5,679 nucleotides of DNA, from contig DLQL01000050.1 in assembly GCA_002477565.1 (NCBI GenBank), positions 1 through 5,679 of the forward strand. The letters run 5' to 3'. Numbering within the stretch: the first letter of the stretch is position 1; each line of letters opens with the position of its first letter. The notes beneath the pieces were generated by a model. That model did not search any database. It was not told where the DNA came from and saw nothing but the letters and a program-made list of their open reading frames with translations. Both the position numbers and the translations under genes were made by a program. Source of the stretch: Flavobacteriaceae bacterium UBA7433. Lineage in GTDB: Bacteria; Bacteroidota; Bacteroidia; Flavobacteriales; Flavobacteriaceae. This document shows positions 1 through 5,235 of the stretch, one piece after another.

Positions 1-321
1 GGCTTGCAAGTTCAAAACGTTCATGGCGACTGGATTGATGCCATTGCAGCACCGGACGAACTGATGATCAATGTCGGGGACATGCTTTCGAGGCTCAGCA
101 ACAACCGATTGAAATCAACAATACACCGAGTCACCAATCCACCAAGAGAATTGTGGGGAAACTCCCGCTATTCCATTCCCTTTTTTATGCACCCCATCAT
201 GGACATGAAACTGGATTGCCTCCCACAGTGCATCGACAAAAAACATCCAAAATTGTACAAAGACACCACTGCAGGCGCGTTTTTGATGGAACGCCTGCAC
301 GAACTTGGACTCCTCAATTAA
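1..321 (+). CDS. Isopenicillin N synthase-like 2-oxoglutarate/Fe(II) oxygenase, C-terminal part (5' end outside window)
   Basis: The reading frame is open from base 1 to the TAA at 319-321, giving 106 residues of the C-terminal half of the double-stranded beta-helix. The first visible residues (GLQVQ) and the stretch INVGDMLSRLSNN followed by KSTIHRV are typical of the isopenicillin N synthase/flavonol synthase family. In this 106-residue fragment, His42 (in IHRV) would be the distal iron ligand. Arg56 and Ser58 (RYS, followed by IPFF) form the RxS motif that binds the 2-oxoglutarate carboxylate. The upstream HxD iron ligands lie outside the window. The ending AGAFLMERLHELGLLN also matches the family. 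Such enzymes couple oxidation of a substrate to decarboxylation of 2-oxoglutarate in the cytoplasm; the substrate cannot be told from this fragment. A TTG at base 4 is an internal Leu codon, not a start. The next gene begins 1 base after the stop, so the two are probably co-transcribed. Confidence 0.88.
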   Translation, partial: GLQVQNVHGDWIDAIAAPDELMINVGDMLSRLSNNRLKSTIHRVTNPPRELWGNSRYSIPFFMHPIMDMKLDCLPQCIDKKHPKLYKDTTAGAFLMERLHELGLLN

Positions 322-322
322 A

Positions 323-502
323 ATGGACAAAAACAGCTTGAAAATCGCATTGCTTGGAATGGCATGGGTACTTGTCGGTGCTGGACTTATTTTGTTTGAA
401 AAAGAGGAAGGAACACTTGTCGTGGCCGTCGGACTGACGCTTGAATCTGTAGCCATGCTGGTCTTTATTTGGAAAAAAATAAAACGCAATTCTCAATCAT
501 AA
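323..502 (+). CDS. Small hypothetical protein with two predicted membrane segments (59 aa)
   Basis: I do not recognise this family. The ATG at 323 lies one base after the oxygenase stop, which suggests translational coupling. An in-frame TTG at 305 would add six residues inside the oxygenase gene and is less likely. Two hydrophobic segments are visible, roughly residues 7-25 (IALLGMAWVLVGAGLILF region) and 32-50 (LVVAVGLTLESVAMLVFIW). They are joined by a short charged loop, EKEEG. The tail KKIKRNSQS is strongly basic. By the positive-inside rule both ends would be cytoplasmic, forming a helical hairpin in the inner membrane. The SUI1-type gene follows after 4 bases, so this is the middle gene of a tight cluster. 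No function is proposed. Support is the tight spacing, a proper ATG and a protein-like membrane pattern; the small size leaves some doubt. Confidence 0.68.
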   Translation: MDKNSLKIALLGMAWVLVGAGLILFEKEEGTLVVAVGLTLESVAMLVFIWKKIKRNSQS

Positions 503-506
503 AAAA

Positions 507-857
507 ATGGCAAAAAAGAAACTTTCAGACTTATCCGACTTGGGCGGCTTTGTGTTTTCTACCAACGAAGCCTTTGAACTAGAATCGGAGGACACTTTGG
601 AAACCTTGGCTCCCCAAGAACAGCAATTGGAAGCCTTGTTCTCCAACAAAGGACGTGGCGGAAAAACAGTGACGGTTCTCAAAGGATTTGTCGGCACAGC
701 AGAAGACCTTAAAAGCTTGGGCAAAAAAATCAAAACAAAATGCGGTGTCGGAGGATCTGTCAAAGACGGCGAAATTCTGATTCAAGGAAACTACCGTGAT
801 AAAATCATCGCACTGCTAAAAAAAGACGGCTACCGTGTCAAGCGTGTTGGCGGCTGA
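507..857 (+). CDS. SUI1/eIF1-like (YciH family) translation initiation factor homologue
   Basis: The 116-residue product ends in a SUI1 domain, about residues 48-114. It starts at GRGGKTVTVLKGF and continues through LKSLGKKIKTKCGVGGSVKDGEILIQGNY to a C-terminal helix and strand (DKIIALLKKDGYRVKRVGG). The KTKCGVGGSVKDG loop followed by IQG is the family hallmark. The N-terminal ~45 residues are acidic and probably flexible. In archaea and eukaryotes this domain acts in start-codon selection on the small ribosomal subunit. Bacterial YciH-type members bind the same region in studies on E. coli, but their role is less settled. The ATG at 507 sits in an A-rich leader (seven A before it) without a Shine-Dalgarno sequence, as is usual in Bacteroidota. 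The gene is the last of the 5' cluster. Its stop faces that of ung with only 2 bases between, so no terminator fits between the two genes. Confidence 0.92.
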   Translation: MAKKKLSDLSDLGGFVFSTNEAFELESEDTLETLAPQEQQLEALFSNKGRGGKTVTVLKGFVGTAEDLKSLGKKIKTKCGVGGSVKDGEILIQGNYRDKIIALLKKDGYRVKRVGG

Positions 858-859
858 AA

Positions 860-1528
860 TCACCAATCAATCTTTGTTTGCCCGCTTTTCTCCAAAAGCG
901 CATTGGTCTTGCTAAAGTGTCGATTTCCAAACCAATACCCCCGATTGGCACTCAAAGGCGATGGATGGCCACTGCAGAGCAAATGGTGCCTTTCGGCATC
1001 AATTACAGCTCCTTTTTTTTGTGCAAAACCTCCCCAAAGCAAAAACACCAAGCCTTCTTTTTCTTTAGAAAGGCATTGAATGACCGCATCTGTAAACTGT
1101 TCCCAACCTTTCTTCTGATGGGAACCTGCAGCATGGGCACGAACGGTCAAAGTGGCATTCAACAACAAGACTCCTTGTTTTGCCCAACGCATCAAATCCC
1201 CAGAATCGGGAACTGGCTTTTGCAAATCGGCTTCCAACTCCTTGAAAATATTGACCAGCGAAGGCGGAAATTTGACCCCCTCTGCCACGGAAAAACACAA
1301 GCCATTGGCTTGCCCTTTTCCGTGGTAAGGATCCTGACCGATGAGCACGACTTTCACCTCCTCAAAGGGGCAAGCCTCAAAAGCGGCAAAAACAGCGTCG
1401 CGCGCTGGACAACAACTCCCTCGTGTGTATTCTCTTGTGACAAAATCAGACAAGTCTTTGAAATAGGGTTTCTCGAATTCGACTTGCAAACGTTGATTCC
1501 AACCTTCGGCATTCCTTAATTCCGTCAT
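860..1528 (-). CDS. ung: Uracil-DNA glycosylase, family 1 (UDG)
   Basis: This enzyme removes uracil from DNA, left by cytosine deamination or dUTP misincorporation, and starts base-excision repair. The 222-residue protein is complete (E. coli Ung is 229). Seen in order: the water-activating loop GQDPYH at 64-69 with catalytic Asp66; GQANGLCFSV at 72-81 around the uracil-packing Phe79; the Ser-Pro loop FPPSL at 87-91; LLLN at 121-124 with the uracil-recognising Asn124; SHQKKGWEQFTD at 136-147; and the Leu intercalation loop HPSPLS at 188-193 with catalytic His188. The C-terminus TKIDW matches the usual Ung end. The segment after the Leu loop reads RGYWFGNRHFS, one residue longer than RGFFGCNHF in E. 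coli. The ATG at 1528 is supported because residues 1-25 align with known Ung N-termini. The gene is divergent from mutS2 with 67 bp between the starts, and convergent with the SUI1 gene. Confidence 0.97.
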   Translation of the reverse strand: MTELRNAEGWNQRLQVEFEKPYFKDLSDFVTREYTRGSCCPARDAVFAAFEACPFEEVKVVLIGQDPYHGKGQANGLCFSVAEGVKFPPSLVNIFKELEADLQKPVPDSGDLMRWAKQGVLLLNATLTVRAHAAGSHQKKGWEQFTDAVIQCLSKEKEGLVFLLWGGFAQKKGAVIDAERHHLLCSGHPSPLSANRGYWFGNRHFSKTNALLEKSGQTKIDW

Positions 1529-1536
1529 AAATTGTT

Positions 1537-1544
1537 TACTTTTG
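1537..1544 (+). promoter_or_regulatory. Bacteroidota-type promoter -7 element for mutS2
   Basis: TACTTTTG matches the TAnnTTTG consensus of the Bacteroidota primary sigma factor exactly. It stands 51 bases before the mutS2 ATG, so transcription would begin near 1550 with a leader of about 45 nt. No good TTG -33 element is present; the best candidate is a TTC at 1512-1514, 22 bases upstream. The element overlaps the region just upstream of the ung start on the other strand. Confidence 0.55.
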
Positions 1545-1545
1545 C

Positions 1546-1562
1546 TAGGTTCCTGAAACCTA
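1546..1562. repeat. Inverted repeat in the ung/mutS2 divergent spacer
   Basis: TAGGTT and AACCTA form perfect 6-base arms around a 5-base centre (CCTGA). The repeat lies 2 bases downstream of the mutS2 -7 element and spans the expected start site. Read on the minus strand, 1562-1555 gives TAGGTTTC, a one-mismatch version of TAnnTTTG that could be a weak ung -7 element. It could be a protein-binding site, a small hairpin at the mRNA 5' end, or chance. Confidence 0.3.
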
Positions 1563-1595
1563 TTTTATTTCAGTGCCCTAAAATTACGAATTTCA

Positions 1596-3815
1596 ATGGG
1601 ATTTATTTCAAAAAAAACACGGGATGACCTCGAATTCAACAGCATCTTAGAAACTGTTGAAACGTTTTGTATTTCTGATCTTGGGAGGCAAAAAGTGCAA
1701 AAAATACAACCGATTTCCAACAAACCGGATTTGCTAAAAGAACTGCAACAAGTGCACGAGTACACGACTTCTTTTATCAGTGAAAACCGGATTCCCAACC
1801 ATGATTTTGAGGATCTGACAGCAGAAATCCATTTGCTAAAAATTCAAAACAGCTGTTTGGAGACGGCTTCTTTTTTAAAAATCTCTAGCAATTCGGAAAC
1901 GGTCAACACCCTCTTGTTGTTTTTTAAAAAATTCAAGGACTACTACCCGACTTTGCACCGGGAATCGGAACCCATAGAACACAGCACGACGGTCATTCAC
2001 GAGATCCAAAGAATCATCACTCCCTATGGGGAAGTGGCCGACAACGCCTCGGCATACCTGAAAGACATTCGCAAGGAAATGCACAAAGTTCGCTCAAAAG
2101 TGAGCAACTCCTTTTCCCGCGAAATGAGCAAATACAACAAGGCGGGATTTCTGGATGAAATTCGAGAATCGGTCGTTGAAAACCAACGTGTACTGGCTGT
2201 ACAGGCCATGTATCGCCGCAAGGTAAAAGGGAGCCTTTTGGGCAGTTCCAAAACCGGCAGCATTGCCTTTATTGCCCCCCAAGCAACTTTGGAATTGCAC
2301 CGAGAACTGCAAAACCTCGAACAAGACGAACAAAAAGAAATCAACCGATTGCTCAAGGAATTGACGGAATGGATTCGTCCATTTTTTCCATTGTTTGACA
2401 CATACCAAACGTATTTGACCCAATTGGACTGTGTAGGAGCCAAAGCCAAATACGCACTTGAGACCAACGCTTTGTTGCCTGCCTTTTCAAACAGCAAAAA
2501 AATCTATTTTAAAAAGGCATACCACCCCATCTTGCTGCAAAAAAACAAAGGGACGAAAACACCTGTCATTCCACAAACCTTGTCCCTTCACGAAGCACAG
2601 CAAATCATTGTCATTTCGGGACCCAATGCAGGGGGAAAAAGCATCACCTTAAAAACAATTGGCTTGCTTCAGGTCATGCTGCAAAGTGGCCTCCTGATTC
2701 CTGTAGATGAAAAGAGCGAAACTTATTTCTTTGACACCATCTTAACGGATATTGGCGACAACCAATCCATCGAAAACCAACTGAGCACCTATAGCTACCG
2801 TCTTAAAAACATGCGTGGCTTTTTAAAGCGTTGCAATGCACAGACACTTTTTCTGATCGATGAATTTGGAACGGGAAGTGATCCTGAATTGGGCGGAGCC
2901 TTGGCAGAAATATTTTTGGAAGAGTTTTACCACAAAAAAGCTTTTGGGGTCATTACCACCCATTACGCCAATCTAAAAGTGTTGGCCGACGAACTGGAAA
3001 ATGTCAGCAATGCCAACATGCAATTCGACGAAAAAACTTTGAGTCCCTTGTTTCAACTCCACATCGGACAAGCCGGTAGTTCCTTTACTTTTGAGGTCGC
3101 TCAAAAAAACGGCATTCCCTTTGGCTTGATCAACCGCGCCAAAAAGAAAGTAGAAGGAGAAAAAATACGCTTGGACAAAACGATTTCCAAACTTCAAAAA
3201 GAACGAAATCTCTTGCAACGGAATTCCAAAGTTTTGGAAGCGGAACAGGAAAAAGCGAAAGAACAAACGCAAAATCTCTCGGACAAAGAGCGCAAAGTAC
3301 TCGAAAAACTCAAAAGCTTTCAAGAATTGTACGACAGCAATCAAAAAATGCTCACTTTTGGACGCAAAACAAATGAATTGCTCCACAAATACTTCCAAAC
3401 GAACAACAAAAAAGAGCTTTTTGCAGCGTTTCACAAATGGGTTTTGATCGAAAAAACCAAACACACAAAAGCCGCTGCAAGTAAAGAAAAAACACCCAAA
3501 AAAAACCCTCTAAAAAAGACAAAAAACGAACTGAAGAAGGAAAAAGAAAAAAACCAGTCTCTTCAAAAAATTGAAAAGGAAATTCTAGGGCAGGTGGCAG
3601 AGGTTCGAAAAGAAAAAGCGCGAAAAGCCGAAAAAGTTGCCAAAGAAAAAGCGGCCTACCGGTTCAAAGTAAAGGACAAGGTACGGTTGATTGATGGAAA
3701 AGCTTGCGGGATCATTGACAAGATTGAAAAAAACAAAGCCACCATCGATTATGGGATGTTTACCACCCAAGCGAACTTAGATCAAATTGAATTGGTAGTC
3801 GCAGGAAAAAAATAA
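1596..3815 (+). CDS. mutS2: MutS2-family DNA-binding ATPase lacking the Smr domain
   Basis: The 739-residue protein has the MutS2 layout. Residues ~1-150 are the N-terminal core and ~150-290 the lever/clamp coiled coil, including VLAVQAMYRRKVKGSLLGSS and the motif IAFIAPQA. The ABC-type ATPase follows at ~300-510: Walker A GPNAGGKS (342-349), the DIGDNQSIENQLSTYS signature (385-400), Walker B LFLIDEFGTGSDP (418-430, Asp422/Glu423) and the His switch TTHY (454-457). Residues ~515-685 are a very Lys/Glu-rich coiled coil, and ~688-735 a small KOW-like beta domain. The protein then stops. The Smr endonuclease domain (DLRG, HGxGxG) found at the end of canonical MutS2 is absent. MutS2 proteins act on branched DNA and recombination, and in some Firmicutes on stalled, collided ribosomes, rather than on mismatches. 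This protein has no MutS mismatch-recognition domain, so a 'mismatch repair MutS' label would mislead. ATG 1596 is the natural start. The gene is divergent from ung. Confidence 0.93.
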   Translation: MGFISKKTRDDLEFNSILETVETFCISDLGRQKVQKIQPISNKPDLLKELQQVHEYTTSFISENRIPNHDFEDLTAEIHLLKIQNSCLETASFLKISSNSETVNTLLLFFKKFKDYYPTLHRESEPIEHSTTVIHEIQRIITPYGEVADNASAYLKDIRKEMHKVRSKVSNSFSREMSKYNKAGFLDEIRESVVENQRVLAVQAMYRRKVKGSLLGSSKTGSIAFIAPQATLELHRELQNLEQDEQKEINRLLKELTEWIRPFFPLFDTYQTYLTQLDCVGAKAKYALETNALLPAFSNSKKIYFKKAYHPILLQKNKGTKTPVIPQTLSLHEAQQIIVISGPNAGGKSITLKTIGLLQVMLQSGLLIPVDEKSETYFFDTILTDIGDNQSIENQLSTYSYRLKNMRGFLKRCNAQTLFLIDEFGTGSDPELGGALAEIFLEEFYHKKAFGVITTHYANLKVLADELENVSNANMQFDEKTLSPLFQLHIGQAGSSFTFEVAQKNGIPFGLINRAKKKVEGEKIRLDKTISKLQKERNLLQRNSKVLEAEQEKAKEQTQNLSDKERKVLEKLKSFQELYDSNQKMLTFGRKTNELLHKYFQTNNKKELFAAFHKWVLIEKTKHTKAAASKEKTPKKNPLKKTKNELKKEKEKNQSLQKIEKEILGQVAEVRKEKARKAEKVAKEKAAYRFKVKDKVRLIDGKACGIIDKIEKNKATIDYGMFTTQANLDQIELVVAGKK

Positions 3816-3836
3816 GCTGTTTTTCGGGAAGTTTTG

Positions 3837-3844
3837 TATCTTAC
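3837..3844 (+). promoter_or_regulatory. Weak candidate promoter -7 element upstream of the CDGSH gene
   Basis: TATCTTAC, 24 bases before the ATG at 3869, resembles TAnnTTTG but misses the last two positions. No convincing -33 TTG lies at the right distance. The 53-bp gap after mutS2 also holds no convincing terminator, so the CDGSH gene may depend partly or wholly on read-through from mutS2. Confidence 0.2.
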
Positions 3845-3868
3845 CCAAGGAACTTAAAAACACCTTAT

Positions 3869-4111
3869 ATGGAACTCCCAAAAAATTGCGGCAATGCTTC
3901 AAAAGCCATGGAACTGGAAAAAGACAAAAATTACGCCTGGTGTTCTTGTGGCCTTTCCAAAAGCCAACCCCTGTGTGACGGCGCACACAGATCGGGATCC
4001 GGGATGAAATCTTTGGTTTTTCAAGCGGAGCGCAGTGGTACGCAGCACTTGTGCATGTGCAAACAAACCAAAAACCCGCCTTATTGCGATGGCACACACC
4101 GCAGCTTGTAG
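3869..4111 (+). CDS. Dual CDGSH-type iron-sulfur protein
   Basis: The 80-residue protein contains two CDGSH-type motifs, each a set of three Cys and one His that binds a [2Fe-2S] cluster. The first has ligands Cys25, Cys27, Cys36 and His40 (WCSCGLSKSQPLCDGAH). The second has Cys62, Cys64, Cys73 and His77 (CMCKQTKNPPYCDGTH). The Pro before the third Cys, typical of the family, is present in the first motif and offset in the second (PPYC). There is no membrane segment or signal peptide, so the protein should be a soluble cytoplasmic electron-transfer or cluster-carrying protein; the partner is unknown. The length fits bacterial double-CDGSH proteins. The ATG at 3869 is the only reasonable start, since the protein begins just before the first motif. 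It lies 53 bases after mutS2 on the same strand and converges on purC across a 32-bp gap with no strong hairpin terminator. Confidence 0.93.
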   Translation: MELPKNCGNASKAMELEKDKNYAWCSCGLSKSQPLCDGAHRSGSGMKSLVFQAERSGTQHLCMCKQTKNPPYCDGTHRSL

Positions 4112-4143
4112 CAACTCAGCCATTGACAACTCGTTCAAACTAT

Positions 4144-5097
4144 CTACAAACTGTTTAAATAATTGGTGACGTTGGTGCGAATGCGCTCTTCCACGTTGGC
4201 AACGGGTGCTTTTACAAATGATTCGCCTGTGATCTGTTCGTACAACTCAATGTAGCGGTTGGAGATTTCTTCAATTTTTGAAGCAGTCATTTCTGGAATT
4301 TCTTGCCCTTCTTTTCCTTGGAAGTTGTTGGCCAACAACCACTCTCTTACAAATTCTTTCGAAAGTTGTTTTTGTTTTTGGTCCTTGGCTTGTATGGCTT
4401 CATAACCATCCGCGTAAAAATAGCGAGAAGAATCGGGTGTGTGAATTTCGTCGATGACCACAATTTCTCCTTTTGATGTTTTTCCAAACTCGTATTTGGT
4501 ATCTACCAAAATCAAGCCCCGTTGGGCGGCAATTTCTGTTCCCCTTTCAAACAAGGCTCGTGTATAGGCTTCCAACTGCTCGTAGTCTTTTTGGGAGACG
4601 ATGCCTCTTTCCAAAATGGCTTCTCTGGAGATGTCTTCGTCATGACTTCCCAGATCCGCTTTGGTGGACGGCGTGATGATGGGCGTCTCAAACTTTTGAT
4701 TTTCAATCATGCCATCGGGCAAGACAACACCACACAACAGCCTTTCTCCGGTTTTATAGGTTCTCCAAGCATGTCCTGTCAAATACCCGCGAATGACCAT
4801 TTCTACCTTATAGGTTTCACAAGCCAAACCAACTGTTACGTTGGGGTCTGGAGTGCCCAACACCCAATTGGGAACCAGGTCTTCAGTCGCTTTCAACATC
4901 TTGGCAGCGATCTGGTTTAAAATCTGCCCCTTGAAAGGAATCTGTTTGGGCAAGATCACGTCAAAAGCTGAGAGACGGTCGGTTGCAATCATCACCAAGA
5001 GGTCTTTGCCAGTGGAATAAACTTCTCGTACTTTTCCTTTGTAAACGCCTGTTTGGTTTGGAAAATTGTATTGGGTATCGTCGATGGTTGCGCTCAT
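4144..5097 (-). CDS. purC: Phosphoribosylaminoimidazole-succinocarboxamide (SAICAR) synthase
   Basis: PurC joins aspartate to CAIR using ATP to give SAICAR, a late step in de novo purine (IMP) synthesis in the cytoplasm. The 317-residue protein shows the phosphate-binding GKVREVY (21-27), TDRLSAFDV (39-47), VIRGYLTGHAWRTY (101-114), TPSTKADLGSHDEDIS (142-157), LVDTKYEFG (197-205) and IDEIHTPDSSRYF (215-227). All are characteristic SAICAR synthase motifs. The length matches the longer, yeast Ade1-like form rather than the ~240-residue E. coli type. The frame stays open upstream to 5214, but I chose the ATG at 5097. The extra 39 residues resemble no part of the family, and they would be encoded across the promoter at 5145-5179. 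The gene follows phoH on the same strand after 138 bp. It appears to have its own transcription start, and no other pur gene is visible. Confidence 0.96.
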   Translation of the reverse strand: MSATIDDTQYNFPNQTGVYKGKVREVYSTGKDLLVMIATDRLSAFDVILPKQIPFKGQILNQIAAKMLKATEDLVPNWVLGTPDPNVTVGLACETYKVEMVIRGYLTGHAWRTYKTGERLLCGVVLPDGMIENQKFETPIITPSTKADLGSHDEDISREAILERGIVSQKDYEQLEAYTRALFERGTEIAAQRGLILVDTKYEFGKTSKGEIVVIDEIHTPDSSRYFYADGYEAIQAKDQKQKQLSKEFVREWLLANNFQGKEGQEIPEMTASKIEEISNRYIELYEQITGESFVKAPVANVEERIRTNVTNYLNSL

Positions 5098-5125
5098 AAT
5101 ACGTGTGTTGCTAAAGAGGTTTGAA

Positions 5126-5133
5126 AACCGGTT
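5126..5133. repeat. 8-bp palindrome in the purC leader
   Basis: AACCGGTT is a perfect palindrome just downstream of the predicted purC start site (about 5138-5141), inside the ~40-nt untranslated leader. That position would suit an operator, but a single 8-bp palindrome can arise by chance. Confidence 0.2.
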
Positions 5134-5144
5134 GTTGTGTGCTG

Positions 5145-5179
5145 CAAAATTAAAAAAACTTATGGAGTATTGGTGCCAA
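5145..5179 (-). promoter_or_regulatory. Bacteroidota-type promoter of purC
   Basis: On the minus strand a TTG (-33, at 5179-5177, within GTTGGCAC) is followed after 24 bases, including a T-rich stretch, by TAATTTTG (-7, at 5152-5145). The latter matches the TAnnTTTG consensus exactly. The spacer is at or slightly above the usual upper length. Transcription should start near 5140, leaving a leader of about 40 nt without a Shine-Dalgarno sequence. The promoter also rules against the longer purC reading that begins at 5214. Confidence 0.65.
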
Positions 5180-5219
5180 CTTCTTGAGATTTGTTTTAAA
5201 AATTCCCGCAGCATCTGCG

Positions 5220-5231
5220 CCTTTTAAAAGG
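5220..5231. repeat. 12-bp palindrome just after phoH
   Basis: CCTTTTAAAAGG is a perfect palindrome starting 5 bases after the phoH stop in the direction of transcription. It has no spare loop and no following U tract, so it is a poor intrinsic terminator. It could be a weak 3'-end hairpin (CCTT/AAGG around TTAA) or a protein site upstream of the purC promoter. Confidence 0.25.
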
Positions 5232-5235
5232 GCAA

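Noticed and set aside
115..489. 124-codon minus-strand frame opposite the oxygenase and small membrane protein genes
   Set aside because: The plus-strand oxygenase motifs are unambiguous, and the antisense product shows no family features.
1013..1020. T8 run in ung as a terminator for the plus-strand cluster
   Set aside because: It is about 155 bases past the SUI1 stop with no preceding GC-rich hairpin, and it encodes the Lys-Lys of AQKKG in Ung, a family motif.
878..1519. 213-codon open frame on the plus strand opposite ung
   Set aside because: The minus-strand frame encodes a full uracil-DNA glycosylase with all catalytic motifs. The plus-strand product has no recognisable domain and is a shadow.
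2024..2497. 157-codon minus-strand frame within mutS2
   Set aside because: It lies opposite the conserved MutS2 clamp region, has low-complexity Ser/Cys content and no recognisable motif.
2973..3464. 163-codon minus-strand frame within mutS2, very rich in Phe
   Set aside because: It is the reverse of AAA/GAA-rich Lys and Glu codons (TTT/TTC), which explains both its openness and its Phe content.
3805..3825. GAAAAA/TTTTTC inverted repeat at the mutS2 stop as a terminator
   Set aside because: The stem is nearly all A-T with a 9-base loop and is followed by CGGGAAG rather than a T tract, so it would be too weak.
4112..4143. Possible bidirectional terminator between the CDGSH gene and purC
   Set aside because: Only an imperfect TTGAC/GTTCAA pairing with a bulge is present, with no GC-rich stem.
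5098..5140. Purine riboswitch in the purC leader
   Set aside because: The predicted leader is only about 40 nt and lacks the three-helix junction a purine aptamer needs.
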